Source of the DNA: Phalacrocorax aristotelis
Taxonomy: Eukaryota > Chordata > Aves > Suliformes > Phalacrocoracidae
Length of the DNA stretch: 64,000 bases
Direction: 5' to 3'
Assembly (NCBI RefSeq): GCF_949628215.1
Contig: NC_134282.1
Location: 17,960,723-18,024,722, forward strand
Below, one piece after another: positions 25,926 through 38,906 of the stretch. Below the pieces are notes generated by a model. That model worked only from the letters and a program-made list of their open reading frames with translations. It searched no databases and had not been told where the DNA came from. The stretch's first letter is position 1. Each line of letters starts with the position of its first letter. Both the position numbers and the translations under genes were made by a program.

Positions 25926-25988
25926 TTTATTGAACAAACAAGATTTATGAAGGATTTTTTTTTTTTTAAGAAAGGCAGACGCTTTATT
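25926..25988 (-). terminator. Two AATAAA poly(A) signals of the - strand NIDO-AMOP mucin
   Basis: Reading the - strand, AATAAA occurs at 25988-25983 and again at 25931-25926, about 640 and 700 nt downstream of the TAA stop at 26633-26631. They define a 3' UTR of roughly 0.7 kb from about 26,630 to 25,910. Canonical poly(A) signals at the right distance support an expressed, properly terminated gene. Confidence 0.7.
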
Positions 25989-26630
25989 ATGCGTGAAAAA
26001 AATTTATTTTTCTCCCAACATTTCTGATCACGGGGTTGAATTTTGCTCTTGCACACCCAGCAAAGGCATCAAGCAAACTCTGGCTCGATCAGGAGAATTG
26101 CCCATTCTCCTGGGCACAGGGCCTGGGGACCACCTGAGGAGGGATGGTTGGGGGACAGAAGTGGGGGACAAGACAGGGCTGGCTCACAGGGCAAGCCTCG
26201 TGCACTGCAGCACTTGGGGGCTTGGCCACAGTCGATGCACACAAGGTGAAAAAACCCATTCCCTGGGTGTCAGGGGGCCAACCTCACCCCATAGCGTGGG
26301 AGGAAGAGCAGAATGCGTGTAGGACAGGGGGTGGTGGACGTGGTGGGGTGTACCTGCCTGCCTTCCCACCAGCAAGGAAGTGCCCAAGGACACCCGCTCA
26401 GCTGCAGCTGTGGAAGGGCGACTAAAGCAACTGAATTCTTGGGATGTGTCTGGGTTAGAAAAATGAACTTGTGTCAATGAAGGCAACTGCAGGCACCAGC
26501 TGAGTGAGCTGGCCTGCGTGGTGGGCAGGGGTGATGGGTGCTGGGGGGAGTGAGGGGACACAGGAGATGAGCCAGACCAAAGGACTTGGAGGATCAGCTG
26601 TGGCCTGGTTTGCAAACGTGCAACCCCCAG

Positions 26631-29600
26631 TTACTTGTCCTCTCCATCTGCAAAGAAAAGAAACAAGATTTGCCTTTCCACCTCCTCCCTGGGGGCCTGG
26701 GGCGAGCTAGGAGCCCCGAGGGAATTTCCACACAGCGACGGGGATGGGGCAGCAGGAACTAGCCAGTGGAGAGGAGACCCCTAAACCCACTCACCATTCT
26801 GCTCCTCCGAGTTGCTCTCTGCCTCCTCTGAGGAACCTGCTGGGGGTTGCAAGAAAACCCATATCAGCTCACACTGACAACTACGTTAGCTGCCATGTTC
26901 CTCTCCTGCCGGTGTTATCCCCAGACTATGCTGGTGGTTGTGTGCTACGGGAGATGCCTATCCCCAACCCTGTGTAGCCCAGGGCATGGCACAACCTACA
27001 CATGAGCACCCCGTCTGCCCTGAGCTCTTGCTGTCTTAACCATGGCGTGGCTGGGATGTTCCCCCGAGCCCTGGGCACCAAGATGGCATCACGCAGTACA
27101 CACAGGCTGCAAACCCACCTGTGCCAGGCAAACGGTATCCTTCACAGCCAATCTTTGGTCTCTTCTCACTGTAGTGGGCGCAGAGGCGGGCACTGCCCGC
27201 CTGGTTACAGCACCAGTCGTACAACTTCAGCTCCTGGTCTGGAGACAAAAATTAGAGTAAGGGGCTGAAGGGGAGAGGAGAGGGAGACGGGCTGCCTCTG
27301 GGCAGGAAGGGCGCTTGCCTTGGCTTTTGGCAGGTCCACGCTCCCGCTGAGGGTAACAGCGTGTCAGGAAATAGGTTGGCATGGAGATTAAAACTATTTA
27401 TAGGCTACAGTGATGACAGCCTCAGCCAGGAGATGCCAGGGCTGGCTCTGCTTACCACGGTAGGGGGATGCCTGTCTGGAGGGCCTCCAGTATCTCTCCT
27501 GCCGCCCCTCGATGAGCTGGCTGTGGCTGTCGTACAGGCAGCGGACACCGGCACCGTGCTGATTGGGGGAGGTGGAGTGCAGCATGGAGACACGGGCAGC
27601 CCACCAGCCTGCAACAGGGTGGCAGTGAGCCTTGGCACAGCTCCCCCCAGCCACCATCCCTGCCCCAGGGCGATGAGTGGGCCCAGGGTTAGCTCCTAGT
27701 TATCCATCAGTCCCAGCACATCACCTCTGGTGCTACAGGCAGTAAAGGCTGATGGAGACCATCCATGTGGTCCCCCAAGGTGAGACCCCAGTGCTGGGGA
27801 GAGTCCATCCCTGCTGTCCCCACGCAGCTTAGACAGCTCTGTCCAGTCTAACAAGACAGAGACTGGTCAGCCCTCATTCCTCCCCATTTTCCCTGTCTCT
27901 GCAGAGAAGGGCAGCCCCCCACTCATTTTCCTTGACATCCCTTGCCCACCCAGCCAGGAGGGACCTCAGCCACCCTTGCAGGGGAGATGTGGAGGGACAG
28001 CTTGGGGATGAGGAGGGTAGCGAAGCAGTATGTCCACTTGCCTCCCCGGCTGCTCCTGAAGCGCAGGTCCTGCTGTCCTTGCTGCAGGGAGCAGGGGCAG
28101 GCAGGCAGGCCCTGGCTCCACACACGTGGCTCCTGCTGCCGCCCTGTCCACGCCAGGCACTTTAGCCGGTAGTTGACCCTCACACGGCTCTCCAGCTTGT
28201 AAATCCACAGCCCACGGAGGTCTGAACGGGGAGAGAAACCACGAGTTGTCACCTCCAGCCAAGGGAACCGCAGGGGCAGTTTTGGCTCAAGGAGAGAGGT
28301 GAGTGATGCTAATGTTGGAAGCTAAGCCCACACTGACTCCCAGCCATGGGACCCCACGCTTAACAGCCACCCAATGGCAGGGTAACAGAGGGAGAGGCTC
28401 TTGTCAAAGAAGAAAGCCTTGGGACAGAGCCATTGCAACAAAAAGGGTCCGTGGACACATCAAGGATGTTTCAGCTTCAGGGCATAGCTAGTACTCAGGG
28501 AAAGCATTTTATTTGTTTGGGGGGAAAACCTGGCCCTGGCTGAACTCAGTGAGAGTCTTGCCACACTGGCAGGAGGATTTTAACCCCTGGGAATGTCCCC
28601 CTCCCCTTGCAGCCCTTCCCCAACCCCAAGAGGCTGTGCAAACCCACTCCAGCTGTGCATCACTACCTGTGTTGTAGCCCCTGAACTGGTCAGGGCGATA
28701 CTTAGCGGCTGGAGGTCTCTGAGTCAGGTCATCATTGTGATAAAAGCCATCCCCACTGCATGCAGAGGAAAGGGGAAAAATCAGAGGTTGCTCTTCCTGT
28801 CTGGGGTTATCCCAGCCCCAGCCCCAGCCTGCCCTTCAGCCACCCTGATCCTGAGCTGGCAGGACCCCACAGCACTGAAATCACAGCTCTGGGGACAGGA
28901 GGGCAAAGGCAACAGCTCCCCCAGTCCACTGCCTCCTCTCTACAGGGTTGGTTAGTTTTGGGTGCAAACACGCCTGCTGCATCATGGGCTGAACCTGCGA
29001 ACAGATCAAGACCACCATGAGCAGCTTCCATGGTTTCCAGCGTCTTGCAGGGCAATACAGAGCGGAAACCCATGAGCAGTCATGCACAGGCAAGCACACA
29101 CACATGCTTGTGCTGCCCACGCTTCCCATCCCAGCCAGATTTTCCTTACCCAGATTCAGCAAACGGGACAAGACGTAATGTGAGGAGGCAGGAAGCAACT
29201 GCTCTAGCCCAGAGGCAGAAATCCCTTTGCTTGACTGGTGCAAAGTTCAGCAAACACCCCCTATTCCACAGCCCTTTCACCCAAACCACCAGGATGCTGC
29301 GGCCCCGGGACCCCAGTGGGAGATCTTACAACAAGCACAGCCCAGCAAGTCAGCATGCTGCAGCATGATCCAGCCACTAACAGGGCAAATTCTGTTGTAA
29401 GACCCCCATGTTATGCTATATGGGTGTGCAGACCCCATCTGGGCTGCCCTCATCCTTGCAGGGCACTTCATGGGGCATGGGAGGGAGGGGTTAAATTAGC
29501 TGGAGAAAAGGGTGGGAAGCAGCCCAGTGCTTGAAGAAGGCAGGGGTAGGGTGCTGAGCCTGCTGTACCTGGTGTAGCCGATGAGCACATTTGTGGCAGT

Positions 29601-32600
29601 GAGCCTGGTATAATCCCATCGCATGCCTCCCTCCTGGTACAGCATCAGGACATAGGACCTGAAGCCATCAGTGGTCAGGATGGCCTGGTATGTGACCGTC
29701 TGGAGAGAAGCATTGCAGACAGGTAAGAAAGTGAGCAAAGCTGTTGGCTTTAAAATTAGGGGTGTGGGTCAGTGCTTGCTGAGGAATGTCAGGGATGAGG
29801 TCCTGATGTGCAAGGCAAACACAGCCTAGTCTGGTTTGCATTTTGCATGGAAAATATGATGCTTTTACTTTGATGCTGCTCCATGAGAAACCAAATTCAC
29901 CCAATTTTATGCTCCTGAAGAACAGTGTTTCTGGTGCACAATAAACTTGCACCACATTAAAGAGAAAGATTTTATGGAGCAGAGGGAGTTCCGCTAAAGA
30001 TGTCCACAAAAAAAAAACCCTGAAAACCACCAAAACATGGGCACAGACCAGTTCTTTTTGGCAAAAGACTTCAAGACTGACCTTTTTCACAAAAGTGGTT
30101 CTTATTTTCAGGCGCAGATAAGGCGGTTGCCCATTGGTCTTGGGTTTGGGTTTTTTTGACAACTCAACAAGCCCTTGAGTTCCATCAGCCCCTTACCCTC
30201 TGGGTGTCAGTCCATGCTGAGTAGGCAGGTGCCTTCTCCCAGGTGATCTTCAGGGTCCAGGCTGCAGAGTAGGAGGACCTCAGGTACCGCTGAATCTTTG
30301 CTTCCACGTCACGGACGAACGGAGGCTTGGCCGTGTTGAGGGTGGGGAACTCCTGTATGTTGGGTACACCCACGTCTGCATTAGTTCCCAGTAGGGCAAA
30401 GACAGGTCTAGATTGGGGTCATGCATGGAGCACTGCAACTAAGGGTCTGGATGAGATTTGGATGGTTCAAGGGGTGCCTTCACCATAGGACCAACAGCTC
30501 TTAGATTTGGCCCAGAAAAGGGAAACACTGCTCATGGGCTCCATCAATTACACATCTCAAGGGGCACCTGCAGAATAGGTGACGAGTTTATCATAAAAAG
30601 CTGTTTCATGCAACCATGCACCCAGGTGGCTTCACTCACCTGGTAAAAGGTGGTGCCAACACCTCTGGAGAAGTCGGCGTTGTCCCAGAACACAGCAATC
30701 ATGGGAACCTCCTCATGACCGTTGAAACCCCTGGGAGGAGGGTTGGGGTACGTGAAGATGCTGTTGTCCGAGGCTGGGAAAATTATTTGTCCATTGTCTG
30801 TAAACTGAGCAGAGGGATCCCTCCATCAGGTGAGGTCAGGACCAACTGGACCTCACATGGGTGTGGCAGCCCTCCCATCTCCAAGCCCACTTTAAGCAAC
30901 ACCCAAGGAAGTTCACCACCTGCCACTGCCAAAATGGCTACAAAGTCACCTCCTGCTGCAAACAGGCCCGGCAGCATCCCAATTGATTTACCCCCACAAG
31001 GGTCCCATCCTAGGCATCTGGCCTCTGGCACCTCCCCCACGTTTTTGGGGGACGGCCGCTTGCCCAACAACAAGTCAAGCCAAGGCAGACTCACATAGAG
31101 AGAGTCGCGCAGGGTTTTCCCAAACGGAAATCCAGTCTCAGGTTTGAAAAGCGGAGAATTAAAGTCCACCCTTCTTTCCACATACTCTCTATCATTTTCC
31201 TTTGCTCCGTACCTGTAGAGGGGCACAGCTGCAACTGGAAAAGAAAACAAAAATAAACCACCCTGAAAACACACTTACAGCAAAGCCTTGGTCTGTGCCA
31301 AAAATTCAAAGGGCTGAAATTATTTTGCTTCCAAAGGAACACAGCCTGGGCAGCAGTAGGATGGGGGACACTGCCAATAGCTGCCTGGGACACCCTGCAT
31401 GTCACCTTCCCATGCAGGAGCTTGCTTCCACCCCTTTCACATACACCGCTGCCCCAAACCCGCTGTGATGGCCTTTGCAGTCACTGTCCCCTCCTGCTCC
31501 AGCCCTGTTGGGACACCACACTGAAGGACTGCCATTGGGAGTGGAAAAACATTGTACAGGACTGTGGTAGGGGGACAGCAGGGAATAAAACACCCACAGC
31601 TCTTTGTAGAAATGTTTACAGCCTCCAGCTCCCTATTTATGGCTGTTAAATAAAACAAAGCATTTGGAGGGGATGGGTTTTCCAGCTGACAGGGCCATAC
31701 TTGAAGGCAGGCTCAGGCTGCCAAAAATGCAAGCTCATGTGCAAGAGCACCTCATGGTGCATCTCCCCCAGGGGTCCTGGCCCCAAATAGCCCCTTCTGT
31801 CTCTGGGCACAGTCCGTCGGGAGGCCAGATGTGCTCCTCCTGCCTGGGCTGCTGCACGAGCATCACATACCTGCAGGGCCGGGCAGCAGGGTCCGGGTGG
31901 CCACAGGCCCTCCTGGCAGAGCTGGAAACACGGGGGACGATGCATGGGAGGTGACAGTGGCTGCTCCTGGTCTGGGGAGCGACTTCTGGCTCCCAGGGAG
32001 GGGGGCTGGTGGAGCCGGGCTGGCAACAGCTGGGCTGCAGGACACGGCTGGGCTCACAGTGGCTGGGGACAACCTCTGGGCTCCCCCCTGGCCTGGGAAG
32101 GCTGTGGAGAGGCCCACCCCAACAGCAGCAGAGGCTCTGTTTGCCAGGCCAGTGGTCAGCTCACCACCCAAGAACGGCTGCAGGGTGGCAGGTGATGAGC
32201 CAGCAGTATGTTCTGGCCCCAGGATCTTTAGTCTGGGGCTGCCAGCAGCAATCTCAGTGGGAGGAAGGTCAGGGAGCCCTGGGCTTCCCCCAGGGAGGGA
32301 GCGAGCAGGAGTCTCCATGGCTGCCTCGGCTCCAGTCACACCAGGAAGGAGCCGAGTCATGTTCCCTCTCCCTGCCATCACACTGGGGAGCACGGCACTC
32401 GGTTCCACTGGAATGGGCCTGTCAGCATCCCTGGAGGGGACCCCGGGGCTTCCCGGCTGGTGAGGAGGCAGGAGCAGGGCAGGCCCCCTCAGCACAGCAG
32501 CCCCCAGCTCTCCCCTTTCCCCTGCAGAGGACCCCGCTGCCAACTCACGTGCTGAAAGCAGAGTGGAAAGCCCAGGAGCGACGGACCCCCTCTCTGCAGT

Positions 32601-35600
32601 GTTTTCTCTCTGTGGAGCAGAAGGCAGCGCCGGGGCAGTGTTGGGGTACACAGGGGCACGGGGGGATGCTTCTCCCAAAGGCACTGGCATTCCTGAGGCC
32701 ACCTCATCTTCAAGAGACCATCTCTGAGTGGCTCCAGCATCTCCTGTCAGCCCACCCAGTGCCCCTGGTACCAGGGGTCTGCTCCCACTCTGGGTGCCAG
32801 GGGCAGAGTGGGGGTCCCCATTGGGTGCCAGCCCCGAGTTCAGTCCATGCCCAGGAAGAAGCAGAGAAGCAGCCAGTGAGGCAGCTGTGCTATCAGAGAC
32901 ACTGCTGCTATCTGGAGCCACAGGGACCAGGGGCTGCATCTCCTGGGGGGAGGCGAGGGCAGACGGTGCCAGTGCTCCTGATGCAATCTGTACAATGGCT
33001 CCTGCGCCCTCTCCCAGGCTGGCACCAGGGGAAGGTCCCCTGTTCGACGAGACTCCTTCAGGCAGCTCCACCACATTGACTTGGCTCAGTTTTGCATTAG
33101 AAAGTCCAAGATCAGCACCACTCTGGACACCAGGGGCAGACATGGGGTGTTCCTCCAGGCCAGCAGCCTCCAAGCCTGTGCTCAAGCCATCACCATCTCC
33201 ACCAGCTCCAGGAATGCTTGCTCCATTAGTGGCCTCACCAACCATCCCAGGTGATGAAGACTCTTCTGTAGATGCAGAGGAAGATGCAGAGTGCAGGATG
33301 GTTCCCATTTCTCCATCAGGGGCTCCTGAACCAGCTGGTCCCCCTCTGGCAGGGGCCTGGGACTGCCCCAGGGAACCCCTGTCACCAGCCATTTCACCTG
33401 CTCCTTCTGCTGCAGCAGGAGGGACGCCTGGCCCAGCACCCAGGGAGGGCTGCAGAGCTCCAGGAGCACTACCCGTTCCTCCAAGGGCAATCTGGCTGGC
33501 TGGATCCAAAATGGAGGATGCTGCAACCACACCACTGGGAGAAGCAGGACCAGACAAGGAACCTGCTCTGGGTAGCTGATCCATCCCAGCTGCCATCCCG
33601 CTGCCTGCAGCAGAGCTCAAGGATGGTTCAAACCCAGTCTCGCTGACTGCTTCTCCCAGCACCCGCTGTGCCACACCAGCTCCGAGTCCCTCTTCTCCTG
33701 GCAGCTTCAAGTTTGTGCCGAGCTGGTCCCCAAGGACAGATGATGGGAGTCCTGCTGGTCCGTAAGGTGCTGAGCTGGGGGCATCCCATACTGAGTTCAA
33801 GCCAGTGCCTGCTCCTTTGTCTCCAGGGAGATCTGCTCCTTGGGGACCACCAGCTGCTGTCCCCCATGGCTGCAACCCACCAAGGGATGGAGGCACTGGT
33901 GCTCCCTGGGCAGCACTGAGGTCAGGGCTCGCCGGTGCCTCTGCCACAGACATGGGGAAGGCTGCACCCCCCGGGGACAGGTAAGCAGCAGCCCCAGGAG
34001 TGCTGGGGGATTCACTGGGCAAGTCCCTTGGTCCTTCAGCCCCTGAGAGGTCAGGCTCCAGCCTAGCACTTCCAGGATGTGCAGGGCCAGGCAGGGACAC
34101 TTGTTCCAGTGACGGGGCTGCTCCTACTCCTGCCCCATCCCCAAAAGCTGATGGAGGGGACAGTTCAGCATTCACCAAAGCCCCAGTTCCTTCTGCCGGC
34201 AGCTCTCCAGTGTTAGCAGGCTCCTGCTCAATGGGACTTTCAGTCTCTGGGTTTCCTGCCTTTGCTACATCCCCTGCACTCTCAGCCCCCTGCACCACAG
34301 TGAGCTCTGGGCCAGTTTCACTGTCCAAAGAGGCTGCAGACAGGTTGTCAGGGCCAGTGGCTGCAGCTGGGATGAGTCCTGCTCCATCACCCCTCGAAAT
34401 GGAGGATGCTGCAACCAGATCACTGGGAGAAGCAGGACCAGACAAGGAACCTGCTCTGGGTAGCTGATCCATCCCAGCTGCCATCCCGCTGCCTGCAGCA
34501 GAGCTCAAGGATGGTTCAAACCCAGTCTCGCTGACTGCTTCTCCCAGCACCCGCTGTGCCACACCAGCTCCAAGTCCCTCTTCTCCTGGCAGCTTCAAGT
34601 TTGTGCCGAGCTGGTCCCCAAGGACAGATGATGGGAGTCCTGCTGGTCCGTAAGGTGCTGAGCTGGGGGCATCCCATACTGAGTTCAAGCCAGTGCCTGC
34701 TCCTTTGTCTCCAGGGAGATCTGCTCCTTGGGGACCACCAGCTGCTGTCCCCCATGGCTGCAACCCACCAAGGGATGGAGGCACTGGTGCTCCCTGGGCA
34801 GCACTGAGGTCAGGGCTCGCCGGTGCCTCTGCCACAGACATGGGGAAGGCTGCACCCCCCGGGGACAGGTAAGCAGCAGCCCCAGGAGTGCTGGGGGATT
34901 CACTGGGCAAGTCCCTTGGTCCTTCAGCCCCTGAGAGGTCAGGCTCCAGCCTAGCACTTCCAGGATGTGCAGGGCCAGGCAGGGACACTTGTTCCAGTGA
35001 CGGGGCTGCTCCTACTCCTGCCCCATCCCCAAAAGCTGATGGAGGGGACAGTTCAGCATTCACCAAAGCCCCAGTTCCTCCTGCTGGCAGCTCTCCAATG
35101 TTAGCAGGCTCCTGCTGAGTGGTGATGCTTGAAGGACTCATGTCACTCTTAGTATCTGCATAAGGACTGCCATCCCCTGGGCCTCCTGCCTGTGCCATCT
35201 CCCCTGCACCCTCGGCCCCCTGAGCCAGGACCCCAGCATGAGGCCATATCAGTCCATCAGGTACAAAAGATGCTGGGCTGGGGGCATCTGAAGCTGAATG
35301 CAATCCAGTGCTGGGTCCATCAGCTCCCTGGGGAGCACCATATGCTGTCCCCCATGGCTGCAACCCTCTGAGGGATGGAAACATGGGTGGTCCTGTGGCA
35401 GCACCAAGGTCAGGGCTCGCTGGTGTCTCTGCCCCATCATCAGCTGCCGGCAGGGTGCCAGCCCCCAGGGGTGGGTAACCAGCCCCTGGAGTGCTGGGGG
35501 TGCCTGTGGGGGACAGCAGGGCAGTAGAAAGCAGCTGTGGCTGTTCTCCAGTGGGGCTCTGCCATGGGGCAGGCTGCAGGGATGGCTCTGCCAGACCCAC

Positions 35601-38600
35601 AGCCCCCACATCCCCTGCAAGCAGTGTGGTGGCCGGGGCTGGGGGATTCATGTCATTCTGTGCACCAATGGGAACCTTTGGGGCCAGCAGCGAGGTGGCT
35701 GTGCCCACTGTCACTGTGGGTGTCTCACTGGCTGCGAGCAATGCAGCTGAACCAGGACTGTCCGATGTCACGTCAGGAGCTCCCTGCCCATCCCCACCAC
35801 CGGCCAGCACCAGTGAAGCAGCTGGGCTCAGTGCAGCCTGGCCAGGGAGAATGGGGTTCTCCCCTGGATTTCCCACTGCTCCTGACACCATTGTGCTCTC
35901 CAGAGGCAGGAGGGACGAGGCAGCTGTGCTGAATGCACCGTTTACTGCATCTCCTGCATCTCTGGGCACTGAAGGTGAGGGACTTTCCTCAGCAGCTGGG
36001 GCCATTTCTCCCACTGGCTCTGGGGTGATGCCTACAGCCCAGCTCATCGCCCCATCCTGCTGGGCTGTGAGCAGTGCCGCGGCACCAGGGCTGGGGCTCG
36101 AGGAGTTGGCACTGGCTTTGCTTTCAATATCCGCAGCCAGGGTTACGCCTTCCTCAACTGCTCCCATGGCTGTGGTCAGCCCTTGGTTTGGCAGCACGGT
36201 GACACCAGCGCCCATGGGGCTGCCAGTAGTTGGCTGTGCCCCCCAGACGGCTGCTGGTGCAGGAGTGGTGGGGAGGGGCATAGCACCCATGGTGGAGTCT
36301 AGATCTTCTGCTCCTCTGGTCACAGCCATGAGAACATCCTCCTTCATGTCTGCCAAGAGAGGGGTGGTCCCCAGGGGCACATCGAGAGCAGCCCCTGTTA
36401 CATCATGCTCAACTTCTGGGGTGACAGTGGGGTGCTGTGCAGAGATGGCGGCAGTGGTCATGGCTGCAGTGGGAGCAGCTGAACCCCTCTCGTTACCCTG
36501 AGTTGCATTAAGAGGCTGGGTCACATTCATCAAAGTTGGTACTGTAGAGCCATATTCGCTCGTCACTGTCACAAAAGTGTCTGGCTCAGCCCCAGGAGGG
36601 AAGGATGGGCTTGCCTGGCTCCCTGCAAGGATGCTCTCAGCTATCTCAGCATCGGCCGCCGGAGTGCTTGTCTCCACAGTGCCCATCACCAGGGCATGGG
36701 GCCCCTCACTCTCTGCCATGATGGGAGAAGCTGTCCCCACAGCAAATGGCCCCTCAGTAGTGACAGGGACGGCGGCAGCAGCCCTGAGCCCTGCAGAGAA
36801 GCACAAAGTGGAGTGTTACACTGGGTGCTGGAGCCAGCAGCCTGACAGGCTCAGCCATGCTTCCCCATCAGCTTAGAATCAGGACACTCCCACCCCTTCT
36901 TAAACCCTACAGCCTCCTCCTGCAGCCTTACAAGGCTCTGGCTGAAGTGCCAAGGCTAAGCTGCCTTGGGCACAGCACTGCACAGCAGCTTTTGCATCCC
37001 CAGCATCAGCAGCTGCCAGCTGAGACAAGACACAGCTCATCACAGGTCAGGGAGAGATGCTGGTGCAAGCACAGAGGCAAAGGCAGCTGCTGTAACCCAG
37101 CCCAGTTACACTGGGGATGGTACTGCCTGGCCACTAGGAAGACCTGGGGCCCAGTAAGTCTAGTTCATAGCCCCATGGGTGTCTGTGGAGCTCTGCTGCC
37201 CGAGGACAGCTCTCAGCCCTCTTTTGCCTCACTGCAGGAACAGCCCTGAGTGCAATCTCTTCTGCAGAGCCTGGGGGGGTTCTTGCATTTTTTCACCTTC
37301 TGGGTGTCTGAGGGACATTTACATACACTTTACACAAAGCCCTTAGGCATATAGGATAGCCAGGGCTTAGTGAGACAGTCCTTGACTGCAAATGGCCTCT
37401 AACCTGCTGCAGTTAAAGCAGGTTCATTAAACCTCTCCCAGGGTGGGAATCTGCCTGCTCCTGCCCCCATCCTGCTTGCCCCTAGCTGGGTGCAGGCACC
37501 AGGGGGTCCCTGCCCATGTAGGGAATATTCACAGGCTCCCAGGACCAAGGCTTACAGCTCCCTCCTCTTGCTGCCAAAATCCTGCCCCACATCCAGGAGC
37601 TCACTAAAAGGAGAAGCAGCCACCACCCCACATCCCAGGCATTTCTCCCAGCACCCACTGGCACCCATGGGTGATGTTTCTCCCAGTCTTATATTTAGGA
37701 CAGGGATGCGGGCTCTGGGGAGACCAAGCTGCCACTGCCATTGGCTCCAGGAGGAGCTGGGTGGATCTGCTGACGCTTGGCTTTAGGCAGCTGCAATTAG
37801 GGGAGACAAAGGGCACCCCAAGGGCAAGACCCATCACGGTTTCACTGCAGCCCAACAGCCCAAGCCTGTTCCCCACCCTGGTGCTCCAGTTCATCAGGTT
37901 CCCCCTGCCAGACAGCCAGATCCCCCTGCAGCGGAGGTGCCTGCAACCACACCGCAGTCTCAGCTCATTAGCTTGCGGACAGCTTGTGCCAGAGTCATTA
38001 ATGAACATTATCTCCTATGCCAGACCAGTCCTCAAGGGGTCCATCTTCCTGCAGCCCCCTGTTCCCCCTCACAGCAGACTGCTTCCTTGTCATCTTCTGC
38101 CACCAAAATCAGCTCTTTGCACCATGACCCCCTCAGCCAGAGGAGCTCAGCTGCTTCCCTCCCCATATCAGGGAAAACAAAGCACTTCAGTCAAGTCCCC
38201 CCAGGTTAGTTTGGCACACTCCACCCCAGTAAATCCATGTTTTATCTTAATTCTTCCACGCGGAACAGGAAACACCACCTACCCCACACCACCCATTCAT
38301 GGGAAGCTTGTTGAAGAGGGGCCCCAACATGGAACACGAGCATTTGCTCTTCTCCAGGATGTGGGAGGGATGGGAGCATCCCTAGGGTCCTGCGCTGCTG
38401 GCTGGCTTCCCTTGGCTCCCTTGCTGGAGGGGTACGCAGCTGTACACAGGCTTCTGGGCTGGGCTTTTGCCTTTCCCATGGGTCCACGCCTGCAACGAGC
38501 CCCTCAGGGTGATGCCTGACCCCTAAAACAATTTTCTAGCTCTTTGGCTGCAATGTGTTGCAAGGACTGGCTGTAAGAGGAGTTTCCAGTGCAGCCAGGG

Positions 38601-38745
38601 GGGAAAAGCATCCCACGAGCATACCTGCTCTGCCCTGCAAGGGCTCGGGTAGCACATGTGCTAGCAGAAAAATATGGAACGTACCGTACAGAATCCATAC
38701 GCAGCACCCCACGAAGGTGGAAAGTGTCCATCCCCTTGTCCCCAT
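26631..38745 (-). CDS. MUC4-related secreted mucin with NIDO and AMOP domains
   Basis: This is an intact paralogue of MUC4 inverted beside it. Exons (- strand): 38745-38685 signal peptide (MGTRGWTLSTFVGCCVWILY), 36790-31871 mucin, 31234-31095, 30804-30640, 30352-30197 and 29699-29569 NIDO (VDFNSPLFKPETGFPFGKTL; FTDNGQIIFPASDNSIFTYP), 28755-28667, 28221-28042, 27608-27456 and 27238-27119 AMOP (DLRGLWIYKLESRVRVNYRL; LYDWCCNQAGSARLCAHYSE), 26836-26795 and 26647-26631 tail. The lengths sum to 6,174 nt, an unbroken frame of 2,057 aa. One junction (28042) uses a GC donor, GAG/GCAAGT. The protein ends in an acidic tail (SSEEAESNSEEQN then DGEDK) with no VWD, EGF or membrane helix, so it should be secreted. 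Mammalian MUC4 is membrane-bound, so function here is inferred only as a luminal O-glycosylated mucin with adhesion-type domains. Confidence 0.9.
31871..36790 (-). CDS. Giant mucin-domain exon of the NIDO-AMOP mucin
   Basis: One 4,920-nt exon encodes about 1,640 residues rich in Ala, Pro, Ser, Gly and Thr with almost no cysteine, expected to carry dense O-glycans. The acceptor is TTCTCTGCAG at 36791-36800 and the donor is CAG/GTATGT at 31870; both ends are phase 1. The Thr-rich part is N-terminal. The middle is built of long diverged repeats sharing LGGLQPWGTAAGGPQGAD-type units, including a near-identical 720-bp pair. It is unusually rich in acidic residues (Asp, Glu) and Gly for a classical Thr/Ser mucin. 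Confidence 0.9.
33510..35116 (-). repeat. Two 0.72-kb near-identical direct repeats (888-bp period) in the mucin exon
   Basis: Segment 33510-34228 repeats at 34398-35116 at a constant offset of 888 bp (296 codons, so in frame), with only a handful of differences by eye. A 168-bp unique spacer separates them. A more diverged third relative lies at about 35,250-35,530 (the same PPMFPSLRGLQPWGTAYGAP-type segment). The near identity implies a recent unequal exchange or ongoing gene conversion. Confidence 0.93.
36791..38684 (-). other. First intron of the NIDO-AMOP mucin
   Basis: A 1.9-kb phase-1 intron separates the signal-peptide exon from the mucin exon, a common mucin layout. The donor is GTACGT at 38684. 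A short AT-richer patch with TAAT cores lies at 37,970-38,010. Nothing else was recognised. Confidence 0.75.
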
Positions 38746-38906
38746 GCCTCAGGCCTCCACACAGGCAGAGCACTGGGAAGCCCAAAGGGAGACAAAAGCA
38801 GAGAGGAGCAGCTCCGTCTGTCTGTCTGTCTGTCCCTGCCTGCCTGCCTTCCTGCCTCTCCTATACAGCTGGAGTCCTGCAGGTGCAATCCTGCTCCTGC
38901 TCCCTC

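Noticed and set aside
32009-33079. Long + strand open frame across the mucin exon
   Set aside because: It is antisense to the verified - strand mucin exon; low stop density comes from GC-rich repetitive sequence, and it has no domain sense or splice support.
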